Shown here: one piece after another, positions 1-8,347 of the stretch | Numbering within the stretch: position 1 is the first letter of the stretch | Layout of the letters: each line of letters opens with the position of its first letter | Source: a bacterium | Lineage (GTDB): Bacteria > Patescibacteriota > Minisyncoccia > JAHIHE01 > JAGLIN01 | NCBI GenBank assembly: GCA_030638825.1 | Contig: DAOWDU010000029.1 | Location: 1-37,864, forward strand | DNA length: 37,864 bases | Direction: 5' to 3' | Made by a program: the position numbers and the translations under genes | Notes under the pieces: model-generated | The model's database searches: none | Seen by the model: the letters and a program-made list of their open reading frames with translations, nothing else | What the model was told of the DNA's origin: nothing

Positions 1-1
1 A

Positions 2-997
2 TTGCAAAAATTTTCCAATTTTGTTATTTTTCAAACCGAAAGCGGAAAAGTTAATATTGATGTATTTTTTCAAAATGAAACTCTTTGGCTGACCCAAAAG
101 AAAATGGCAGAGTTGTTTGAGGTGGATAGAACAGTGATCACGAAACACATAAAAAATGTTTTTGAAACAGGAGAACTGGAAGAAAATTCAGTTAGTGCAA
201 AATTTGCACATACTGCCGAAGACGGGAAAATATACCAAACCACATTTTATAATCTTAAAGTTATTACGGCTGTCGGATATCGCATCAATTCACACAGGGC
301 AACAGAATTTCGCAAATGGGCAACAGATATTTTGCATGAATATATCATCAAAGGTTTTGCTATGGATGACGAGAGGCTCAAGCAGATAAAACATTTTGGA
401 CAAGATTATTTTGATGAAGTGCTTGAAAGAATTCGCGCGATTCGTTTAAGCGAGAGAAGGTTTTATCAAAAAATTACCGATATTTATGCTTTGTCTGCCG
501 ATTATGATAAAAATGCAGAAATAACAAAAGAATTTTTTGCAACAGTGCAAAACAAACTTCATTGGGCAATCACAGGGAAGACGGCGGCAGAAATAATTTA
601 TACGGAATCCGATGCAAAAAAAGTTTTTATGGGATTAAAAACATGGAAAAATTCACCTAGGGGTATTATTTTGAAATCTGATGTGGTAATTGCTAAAAAT
701 TATTTGGCAGAAAATCACTTAAAGCAATTGGAAAAAATTGTTTCTGCTTATTTGGATTTAGCAGAAAACAGAGCAGAAAGACAAATTGTAATGAATATGC
801 AAGATTGGATAATCTTTTTGGATAAGTTTTTAGAATTATCAAATTATTCAATCCTGATAAATGCAGGAAAATTTACAGCACTGGAGGCAAAGATAAAAGC
901 CGAAAGCGAATATGATAAATTTCGTATTATTCAAGACCGAGAATATATTTCTGATTTTGATCGTGAAGTGAAAAAACTTTTAAATAAAAAGAAATAA
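2..997 (+). CDS. RhuM family (virulence RhuM / Fic-DOC-associated type) protein, possible TTG start at window edge
   Basis: 331-aa ORF; N-terminal pattern 'NETLWLTQKKMAELFEVDRTVITKHIKNVFETGEL...VSAKFAHTAEDGKIYQTTFYNLKVITAVGYRINSHRATEFRKWAT' is characteristic of RhuM-family proteins. Confidence 0.9.
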   Translation: MQKFSNFVIFQTESGKVNIDVFFQNETLWLTQKKMAELFEVDRTVITKHIKNVFETGELEENSVSAKFAHTAEDGKIYQTTFYNLKVITAVGYRINSHRATEFRKWATDILHEYIIKGFAMDDERLKQIKHFGQDYFDEVLERIRAIRLSERRFYQKITDIYALSADYDKNAEITKEFFATVQNKLHWAITGKTAAEIIYTESDAKKVFMGLKTWKNSPRGIILKSDVVIAKNYLAENHLKQLEKIVSAYLDLAENRAERQIVMNMQDWIIFLDKFLELSNYSILINAGKFTALEAKIKAESEYDKFRIIQDREYISDFDREVKKLLNKKK

Positions 998-1000
998 ATT

Positions 1001-1393
1001 ATGCCTCAACAATTTCTCTACGAACAATTAGACAGCGTTTCAAAAATGGGATTTTTAAAAAAAGAAATTCCAAATTTTGTGGCGGAAAATTTAAATTCAT
1101 CTTTTGAATTGCGAGAATATCAAAAAGAAGCGTTTGAGCCGGATTATCTTTTGTTTCTGGTTGATAAGACTGGCAAGGAAATTACATATCAGCTTTTTTT
1201 AGAGCCAAAAGGAAAATATTTAGTAGAGTATGATAAGTGGAAAAATGAATTTTTGGAAGAAATTAAAGAAAGATTTAAAGATAAAATTCTGGAATTCTCA
1301 AAATCACGAAAATATAAAATAATCGGTCTACCGTTTTATAATCAAGAGACGGAAAACGATTTTAAAGAGAAATTATTTGAGAGTATAAAATAA
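1001..1393 (+). pseudogene. Apparent remnant of a type III restriction enzyme Res subunit: N-terminal helicase start joined directly to the C-terminal nuclease end
   Basis: 130-aa ORF; 'NLNSSFELREYQKEAF' looks like the N-terminal Q-motif region of a DEAD/DEAH Res helicase, and 'EPDYLLFLVDKTGKEITYQLFLEPKGKYL..YDKWKNEFLEEI' looks like the Res C-terminal nuclease region; no Walker A/B between them. Confidence 0.65.
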
Positions 1394-1474
1394 AAACAAA
1401 TTTTTTATAATTCTTTTATCTGCATAACTTTATCTTTCAAAACTATCTTACTTTTAAAAAAGAAAATAGATTGA

Positions 1475-1729
1475 ATGAATAACAAAAATAAAGATGAGAA
1501 GTTTAAAATATCTTACGCGTTAAGTTTAGTTACTCAAATCGGGGTCACGGTTTCCGTTATAACTTTAGCGTTTCTTGGACTTGGCTATTACACGGACAAA
1601 CATTTCAACACTTCGCCAATTTTTATTTTAATCGGCGCGATTTTGGCGTTTATATCTTCAATGCTCGCGATTTATCATCTTGTTTTGCCTGTTATGGATA
1701 GAGATAAAAAAAGAAACAATAATAGTTGA
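1475..1729 (+). CDS. AtpZ/AtpI-like F0F1 ATPase-associated membrane protein
   Basis: 84 aa, two TM helices, 'GVTVSVITLAFLGLGYYTDKHFNTSPIFILIGAILAFISSMLAIYHLV' typical of AtpZ. Confidence 0.75.
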   Translation: MNNKNKDEKFKISYALSLVTQIGVTVSVITLAFLGLGYYTDKHFNTSPIFILIGAILAFISSMLAIYHLVLPVMDRDKKRNNNS

Positions 1730-1730
1730 C

Positions 1731-1758
1731 AGTAGGAAACATTCCTGCTATTTTTTGT
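1731..1758 (+). terminator. Probable Rho-independent terminator downstream of atpZ-like gene
   Basis: agtaggaa-aca-ttcctgct stem followed by attttttgttt. Confidence 0.65.
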
Positions 1759-1811
1759 TTAAGAGGATTGAATTGTGATTTGGAGGGTAAAACTGAAGAG
1801 GAGTTTGATCT

Positions 1812-2550
1812 TTGAAAAACAGAGGAAGTGGTATAAAGGTGAAAAGACTAATAACAAGAGATAAAGCTGTAATAGTAGCAGCTGATGTAATGACAATCAA
1901 AGAGCTTGAAAAGCTTGTCGCACAGACATGTAATGTAAAAGGTATAGAAGGATACAGGATAGGATTGGCCTTAGCGCTGACTTATGGCATAGAAAAGATT
2001 GTAGCAATTATTAGGAAGCATACGGACTTGCCTATAATCTATGATCACCAAAAAGCAGGTAATGATATTCCTGAAATGGGTAAAACCTTTGCCGGAGTTG
2101 TTGCTGATGGCGGTGTTGATGCTGCAATACTATTCCCATTTGGCGGAGGTCTAACAGAAAGAACATGGATAAAAGCATGTGAAAATGCTGGACTTACCGT
2201 TCTTGTTGGAGGACATATGACCCAGAAAGAATTTCTGGAGAGCGAAGGAGGTTTCATTGCTGATAGTTCGCCGTCAAAAATATATACTCAAGCAGCAGAA
2301 TGCGGTGTGACTAACTTTGTTGTCCCTGGCAACAAAATTCAATTTGTCAGCAAGTATAGAAAGCTTTTGGAAAACATCCTTGGACCAAACAACTTTGTTC
2401 TATAGGCACCTGGATTTATCAGTCAAAAAGGCAAAATAACTGAATTTGCTGAAGAGGCTGGTCCTGTATGGAGAGCGATTGTCGGCAGTGCAATATATAA
2501 AGCTGACAATATGAACGAAGCAGCAGAAATGATCACTGCAAGTATAGTGT
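1812..2550 (+). pseudogene. pyrF: Orotidine 5'-phosphate decarboxylase, interrupted by an in-frame TAG at 2403-2405 (start could be GTG at 1839)
   Basis: ORF to 2405 reads as OMP decarboxylase ('IIYDHQKAGNDIPEMGKTFAGVVADGGVDAAILFPFGG'); the same frame continues after TAG with 'APGFISQKGKITEFAEEAGPVWRAIVGSAIYKADNMNEAAEMITASIV*', the expected family C-terminus. Confidence 0.8.
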
Positions 2551-2599
2551 AGTGGTTGAGATAATCTCAGCCACAAATTTTTTAAAGAGGTGATAAGAA

Positions 2600-3274
2600 A
2601 TGGACAAAGAAACATTGGCGTTGGTATTATTTAATCTTGGAGCTATCCAATTTGGACAGTTCAAATTAAAAATGCACGAGCAATATCCGAATGCTCCGCT
2701 CTCGCCAATATACATAAATTTAAGAATACCTTCTAACAAAGGTAACCTTACAGATGAATTGGTAGAAGAAATTGGATGGCAATTTTATAATATTGCCGAC
2801 TCAGAAAATCTTTACTACCAGCGTATCGCAGGTCTTCCAAAAGCGGGCGATCCTTTGGCAGAAGCGTTTATACTTGCTTCTGACGGTATTCTGTGTTCAG
2901 AAGAACTTCTGTATCTTGAAAAAGAAGAGACAGAAAGTAGACGAAGAATTTTATCAGATATTAGAGGTGTATCTCAGGAAGGAGAAACTGCTCTCGTAAT
3001 TGATGATATGATTACAAGAGCGACTACAAAAATAGAAGGCGTTGATGCGTTGAGAGTAAACAATCTATTGGTAACTGACTGCATTGTTCTAGTAGATCGT
3101 GAGCAAGGAGGTGTGCAGCAACTTGCTGAATATGGCGTACAATTACACGCTCTATTCACTATGACAGAGCTTCTTAATATTTATGTTGAGAGCAAATATA
3201 TAACCAAAGAAACACAGCAAAAAGTTGCTGGCTATCAAAAGGAGGTAGAAAAATATTTAAAGAAACATTCATGA
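2600..3274 (+). CDS. pyrE: Orotate phosphoribosyltransferase
   Basis: 'RIAGLPKAGDPLAEAF' and PRPP-binding loop 'ETALVIDDMITRATTKIEGV'; RBS aagaggtgataagaaATG. Confidence 0.85.
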   Translation: MDKETLALVLFNLGAIQFGQFKLKMHEQYPNAPLSPIYINLRIPSNKGNLTDELVEEIGWQFYNIADSENLYYQRIAGLPKAGDPLAEAFILASDGILCSEELLYLEKEETESRRRILSDIRGVSQEGETALVIDDMITRATTKIEGVDALRVNNLLVTDCIVLVDREQGGVQQLAEYGVQLHALFTMTELLNIYVESKYITKETQQKVAGYQKEVEKYLKKHS

Positions 3275-3306
3275 GCGTGTGATTTGTCACTCGCTTCTTT
3301 TTTTTA
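3272..3306 (+). terminator. Rho-independent terminator after pyrE
   Basis: agcg-t-gtga-tttg-tcac-t-cgct hairpin followed by tctttttttt. Confidence 0.7.
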
Positions 3307-3317
3307 TAAAAAAATAA

Positions 3318-3341
3318 GACTCTTGATTCAAGAGTCCTTTT
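3318..3341. terminator. Bidirectional hairpin terminator between convergent pyrE and pyrD
   Basis: gactcttgattcaagagtc palindrome with ctttttatttt on + and T-rich tract on -; contains the pyrD stop codon. Confidence 0.7.
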
Positions 3342-4200
3342 TATTTTGTCCTATTTTATTTAGAACTTCTCTTAATTTCCACGGATAGAAAAATATAGAT
3401 CCAAAACTAAATGCTTTGGCATTTGCCATTTTTTTCAATTCTCTGATATCAGAAGATTCCCAAACACTTGGCCAAATTACTGGAATTGAAATCATTTCTG
3501 AAATCTCATACGCAAACGACCAAGTGTGTGATTGAATGATTTTTCCAGAAACTCCGCATTCTTCAATGCCATAGCGTTTGAACGGATTTTCCTGATTGGG
3601 AAAAGCAACTGACCAGGGAACGCTATTGATAGAAATCGCTTCAATAAAATCTTCTATATACGGAATAATTTTTTCAGGTTGATGGACTACTGAAAGTTTA
3701 AGAATAATTGGAAAGATACTAATTTTAGATAATATCTTGATCTTTTCTATAACTTCTTCTGTATCCTGAAAATTATTACAGACATTAGGACAACCTTCGT
3801 TAAGTTCTATTGCGACGATGTTCTTAAATTTATTAAGCATAAGTGCCATTTCTTTAATCTCATTTGCGTTGCCAGCAATTGAGATAATCAGCGGAATTTT
3901 TAGACTATCAAGTTTTGGTCCAACTTCGCGACACCACCATTCAATTCCAGGATTTGTAAGTCCAACCGCATTAACAATCCCATCTTTTATAAAACGAATT
4001 GAACCCCACGGCTTGTACCAAACATAATTGCCTTCTTCTGGATGACGAGTCATTGTTTTTGTCACAACAACATCAATTGCAGAAAAATCTAAATAACCAA
4101 TTCTTGAAAGTATTCTGTCTGGCAAATATCCTTTATTAAATCCGAATGTTCCGCTCGCGCCCATAATTTCAATTTTAAATCCAGTTGATAATTCAATCAT
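3328..4200 (-). CDS. pyrD: Dihydroorotate dehydrogenase-like protein
   Basis: 290 aa; 'GASGTFGFNKGY', 'VTKTMTRHPEEGN', 'NAVGLTNPGIEWW', 'IAIELNEGCPNV' match the DHODH FMN-barrel pattern. Confidence 0.8.
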   Translation of the reverse strand: MIELSTGFKIEIMGASGTFGFNKGYLPDRILSRIGYLDFSAIDVVVTKTMTRHPEEGNYVWYKPWGSIRFIKDGIVNAVGLTNPGIEWWCREVGPKLDSLKIPLIISIAGNANEIKEMALMLNKFKNIVAIELNEGCPNVCNNFQDTEEVIEKIKILSKISIFPIILKLSVVHQPEKIIPYIEDFIEAISINSVPWSVAFPNQENPFKRYGIEECGVSGKIIQSHTWSFAYEISEMISIPVIWPSVWESSDIRELKKMANAKAFSFGSIFFYPWKLREVLNKIGQNKKDS

Positions 4201-4359
4201 CTTATTTCCTCCTTTTATTTTTAATGTTCATTCCTCTGTTCTTAAAAACAGTATAATTTAAAATAAACAAAAAATCAAATTTTTTAAATAAACCCATTGA
4301 TTTATTCAAAAATAAATGCTAAGATATTGTATAGTTGATTTTAAATTTTTTTATGGCAT

Positions 4360-4439
4360 ACGGAATTTATCCTTTAGGATTTCATTTGTTTGATTTGAAT
4401 AAGTGAGACTGCGATAAAACCCTAAAGGGTAAATTCCGT
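4360..4439. repeat. Inverted repeat with 23-nt arms (acggaatttatcctttaggattt / aaaccctaaagggtaaattccgt)
   Basis: Arms complementary except 2 positions; loop about 34 nt; upstream of dnaJ. Confidence 0.8.
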
Positions 4440-4474
4440 AATTCGTAATTCTTGATTCATAATTCCAAACACTT

Positions 4475-5608
4475 ATGTCAAAAGACTATTATAATATCTT
4501 AGGAATTTCCAAAAGCGCCAGTGATAATGAGATAAAAAAAGCGTTTCGGAAATTAGCGCATAAATATCATCCAGATAAAGGCGGGGGAGACGAGGCGAAA
4601 TTTAAAGAAATAAATGAAGCGTATCAGGTTTTATCAGATAAACAAAAAAGGGGGCAGTATGATCAGTTTGGATCAGCTTTTGATCAAGCGGGCGGCGGGG
4701 GAGCTGGACAAGGTTTTGGCGGGTTTGATTTTTCTGGATTTTCCAGCGGATTTTCAGGCGGCGGACCGGGCGGGATAAAATTTGAATTTGGCGGAGACGG
4801 AGGCGGCGGATTTGGAGATATGTTTGGAGATTTATTTGGCAGTAGAAATAAAGAGAGAGGCGGACAGGAAAAAGGAGACGATGTTGCCGTAGATTTAGAT
4901 ATTTCGTTAGAAGAAGCGGCGACAGGAATTGAAAAAGAAATCAATATTTATTTATCTTCCGTCTGCTCTGAATGCAAAGGAAGCGGCGTGAAAACGGGAA
5001 GTAAAATTACAACTTGCAAAACCTGCCGCGGCGCGGGGCAAATTAAAAGAGAACGAAGAACGATTTTAGGAATTTTTGCCCAAATGGAAATATGCCAAGA
5101 TTGCCAAGGACAAGGAGAGAAACCAGAAAAAAATTGCGGTAAATGCGGAGGCGATGGAAAAGTAAAAGAAAATAAAATAATTAAAATCAAAATTCCCGCT
5201 GGCATTGCCGACAACCAAACAATCCGCCTATCTGGACAGGGAGAAGCTGGCTTCAGGCCAAGCAGCGGAAAATCAATTCCAGGAGATTTGTATATCACAG
5301 TTCATCTCAATCAACATTCTTTATTTGAAAGAAGAGGAGATGATATTATTTACAAACTGGAAATAAATTTTTCTCAAGCAGCGCTCGGCGATAAAATTGA
5401 AATTCCTACTTTAAGCGGAAAAGTAAAACTGAAAATTCCCTCAGGAATTCAGTCTGGAAAAATTATTAAATTAAAAAATAAGGGACTTCCGCATCTTCAG
5501 GGACGAGGAGAAGGAGATATGTTTGTTGTCATCGTTATTAAAACACCAGATAAATTGTCAAGAAGGCAAAAAGGGATTATAGAAAAACTGAGGGAAGAGG
5601 GAATATAA
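4475..5608 (+). CDS. dnaJ: Chaperone DnaJ
   Basis: J domain with HPD ('HKYHPDKGGGDEAKFKEINEAYQVLSD'), G/F region, four CxxCxGxG zinc repeats, C-terminal domains. Confidence 0.95.
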   Translation: MSKDYYNILGISKSASDNEIKKAFRKLAHKYHPDKGGGDEAKFKEINEAYQVLSDKQKRGQYDQFGSAFDQAGGGGAGQGFGGFDFSGFSSGFSGGGPGGIKFEFGGDGGGGFGDMFGDLFGSRNKERGGQEKGDDVAVDLDISLEEAATGIEKEINIYLSSVCSECKGSGVKTGSKITTCKTCRGAGQIKRERRTILGIFAQMEICQDCQGQGEKPEKNCGKCGGDGKVKENKIIKIKIPAGIADNQTIRLSGQGEAGFRPSSGKSIPGDLYITVHLNQHSLFERRGDDIIYKLEINFSQAALGDKIEIPTLSGKVKLKIPSGIQSGKIIKLKNKGLPHLQGRGEGDMFVVIVIKTPDKLSRRQKGIIEKLREEGI

Positions 5609-5609
5609 A

Positions 5610-5746
5610 TGTCATTCCCGCAGAGGCGGGAATCCAGTAAGTTTCAATAAATAATATTTTTCGTATAATTTATTAAAGTGATACTAACTGGATCCCAGAC
5701 ATTTTTTTCTAAAGCTTTGCTTTTTAGAAAAAATTCTAGGATGACA
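5610..5746. repeat. Palindromic element with TGTCATT...ATGACA ends and internal GGGAATCCAGT/ACTGGATCCC inverted repeat
   Basis: tgtcattcccgcagaggcgggaatccagt ... actggatccc ... tctaggatgaca; 137 bp. Confidence 0.75.
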
Positions 5747-5814
5747 AAATCTTTCTTTGCCTAAATGCTTTAAAAGTGCTATACTTTGAGCATAGAATTC
5801 AGTAAAATAAATAT

Positions 5815-6507
5815 ATGGCAGACGAAAAAAAAGGACCAAATGATGGAGGCAATTATTATCAAAAAGGAGATGACGATAACCAAAGCGAAGAGGAAAGAGG
5901 ATTGAGAAAAGATGAGAAGTTTAGAAAAGAGACGGAAGATTTGGAAGAGATAGGCAGGGAAATGGAAGAAAGAAAGAAACAAAAACTGAAACAATTTAGA
6001 ATGAAAGGGGTAAAAACGAAAAAACAAATTAGAAAAGAAGAAGAATCTAAGGTGGGCGGACAGATTACAAAAAGAAAGGTTTTTGATCATAAAAGAGAAG
6101 ATCTTTTTGTGAGAAATAAATTAAAAAATTATTTGCGAAAGATTGAAGAAAAAATAAATAAAACTCACGGACTTTCTACTAAAGAAAAAAAATTGTTTCC
6201 AGAAGCTTTAGGCGCTTATAACCCAAGCAAATCCGTGCTTGAAAAAAAGAAATTAAAAAAATTTATTCGCGGCTTAAAACATAAAACATATAAGGGCAGT
6301 GATTTTAACAGATTGAAAAAAACCTTTGACACAGATTTTCTAAAAAAGAATCTCGGCAACAAAAGAACAATGAATAAAATCAAAGAGGCGTTATTGGGAG
6401 GAGAAAACCGTCTTAAGCATACAATGAAACAAACTTCAAATAGAAATCCGGGAGCTGACAAGATAGGATCAAACTCGGCAAGGGTTAGAGTTGGCAAAAG
6501 ATTTTAA
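5815..6507 (+). CDS. Lysine-rich, highly charged hypothetical protein
   Basis: 230-aa ORF, K/R/E-rich; no recognised domain. Confidence 0.6.
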   Translation: MADEKKGPNDGGNYYQKGDDDNQSEEERGLRKDEKFRKETEDLEEIGREMEERKKQKLKQFRMKGVKTKKQIRKEEESKVGGQITKRKVFDHKREDLFVRNKLKNYLRKIEEKINKTHGLSTKEKKLFPEALGAYNPSKSVLEKKKLKKFIRGLKHKTYKGSDFNRLKKTFDTDFLKKNLGNKRTMNKIKEALLGGENRLKHTMKQTSNRNPGADKIGSNSARVRVGKRF

Positions 6508-6519
6508 AATTTTAAAAAA

Positions 6520-7533
6520 ATGCTTTTATTATCTTGGATTGGAATATTTATTATCAGTTTGGCGGTTCTTGTAAAAGCGGCTGATGTTTTTACGGAAAGC
6601 AGCGAGAAAATCGGGCTTGCTTTTAAGATTCCCTCCTTTATCGTTGGAATTGCGATCGTAAGTATCGGCACATCCTTGCCAGAACTTGTAACTTCCTTAA
6701 TCGCTGTGTCTAAAAATGAAACAGAGATAGTTGCCGCCAATGCCATCGGTTCAAATATCGCGAACATATTTTTAGTGATCGGCTTTTCAGCTATTGTCGC
6801 CAGGAAAATGAGTATTAAAAGAAGCTTGATAAATCTAGACTTACCGCTCTTGGCTTGCGTGACGACACTGCTTATTTTCATTCTTTGGGATAAGCAAATC
6901 ACTTTCGTTGAAGGAATTATCGCAATTTTGACTTATATTATTTATTCTTTTTATCTAATTTCATCTGGAAAAGAAAGAAAGATTTTAAGCCATAAGAACG
7001 CTAATGATAAAAGTAATAATCATTTACCCGCTACTAGAATTGACCGCTTGAAAATTTTAAAAAGATTATGGAAGCGTCACGAAAAGCTTGAGAAGGGAGT
7101 TTTTCCTACTTTATTATTAAGCGCGATCTTTTTATATCTAGGAGCGAATTATACGATTGAATCAATAATTCATATCGCGGACAGTTTAAATATCGCGCCG
7201 CCAATAATTGCGATGAGCGCAATGGCGATCGGAACATCACTTCCTGAACTTGTTGTCTCAGTCAGAGCGTCAATGAAAAGAAAATATGAAATCGCTCTGG
7301 GAAATATTTTCGGATCTAATATTTTTAACGCTTTAGTCGTTATCGGTATTCCAGCATTATTTACAACCCTAAAAGTTGACGAGATTACTTTTTCTGTCGG
7401 ACTTCCATTTTTAATCGGCGCCACTGTTCTCTACTTAATTTCAGGAATTTCAAGAAAGATTTATAATTGGGAAGGGATGATGTATTTAATGATTTATGTT
7501 TTATTCTTGGTAAAGATTTTCGGGATAGTTTAG
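6520..7533 (+). CDS. Calcium/sodium antiporter (CaCA family, YrbG-like)
   Basis: Two alpha repeats: 'GTSLPELVTSLIAVSKNETEIVAANAIGSNIANIF' and 'GTSLPELVVSVRASMKRKYEIALGNIFGSNIFNALVVIG'. Confidence 0.93.
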   Translation: MLLLSWIGIFIISLAVLVKAADVFTESSEKIGLAFKIPSFIVGIAIVSIGTSLPELVTSLIAVSKNETEIVAANAIGSNIANIFLVIGFSAIVARKMSIKRSLINLDLPLLACVTTLLIFILWDKQITFVEGIIAILTYIIYSFYLISSGKERKILSHKNANDKSNNHLPATRIDRLKILKRLWKRHEKLEKGVFPTLLLSAIFLYLGANYTIESIIHIADSLNIAPPIIAMSAMAIGTSLPELVVSVRASMKRKYEIALGNIFGSNIFNALVVIGIPALFTTLKVDEITFSVGLPFLIGATVLYLISGISRKIYNWEGMMYLMIYVLFLVKIFGIV

Positions 7534-7542
7534 AAAAAATCT

Positions 7543-8301
7543 ATGAACATTTTAGAAAAAGAATATTATAAGCAATATGAGAAAGAAATAAATATTGATT
7601 TGGCGGTTTGTTTTAATGACTTAAAAAAAGATTCTTCAAAAATTAACTTCAAATATTTAACGGAAGCCTCAGCGGTTTATTCGTCAAATATAGAAGGCAA
7701 TTCAATGGATTTGAATTCTTTTATGAACGCCAAGACGATGAAGCAGAAGGCTAAACCAAAAGAGTATTCTGAAATTACGGAGTTAGTTGACGCTTATGAT
7801 TTTGCGCAAAGCAATAAATTAACAGAAGAGAATTTATTAAAAGCGCATCAGATTTTATCAAAGTCATTTTTAATTAAAAGTCAAAGAGGAAAATATAGAG
7901 ACGATAAAGTAGGAGTTTTTGATCAAAATGGTTTAGTTTATTTAGCAATAGAACCAGAAAAAGTGGCAGAAGAAATGAAGATTTTCTTTGTGACAATTAA
8001 TAAATTATTAAAACAGGATTTAGATATTAACGAAGTATTTTATTTTGCTTCAATGCTGCATTTAAGATTTGCCCACATTCATCCTTTCCAAGACGGAAAC
8101 GGCCGCGCCGCGCGGATTTTGGAGAAATGGTTTTTAGCGTCAAAATTGGGAAATAAGGCGTGGCTAATTCAGTCGGAAAAATATTACAAAGAAAACATTA
8201 AAGAGTATTATCAGAATATAAATTTGGGAGTTAATTTTTATGAATTGGATTATGAGCGATGCTTGCCGTTTTTGCTGATGCTACCCTTGACATTTCGTTA
8301 A
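7543..8301 (+). CDS. Fic family protein
   Basis: Active-site motif HPFQDGNGRAAR; putative N-terminal inhibitory motif 'SSNIEGNS'. Confidence 0.93.
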   Translation: MNILEKEYYKQYEKEINIDLAVCFNDLKKDSSKINFKYLTEASAVYSSNIEGNSMDLNSFMNAKTMKQKAKPKEYSEITELVDAYDFAQSNKLTEENLLKAHQILSKSFLIKSQRGKYRDDKVGVFDQNGLVYLAIEPEKVAEEMKIFFVTINKLLKQDLDINEVFYFASMLHLRFAHIHPFQDGNGRAARILEKWFLASKLGNKAWLIQSEKYYKENIKEYYQNINLGVNFYELDYERCLPFLLMLPLTFR

Positions 8302-8347
8302 AAATTTGATAGAGTGTAAGGTATTTTAATTAGTTTAAATTAAAAAT

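Noticed and set aside
2403-2405. Alternative genetic code (TAG as sense codon)
   Set aside because: Other genes in the window end normally, including at TAG (serS, tagA), so genome-wide TAG recoding is not supported; a point mutation or local readthrough is simpler.
4684-4944. Minus-strand proline-rich 86-aa ORF
   Set aside because: Antisense shadow of the Gly-rich region of dnaJ; no independent support.
5815-6507. Lysine-rich 230-aa ORF as a nucleoid or toxin protein
   Set aside because: Composition alone does not support a function; left as hypothetical.
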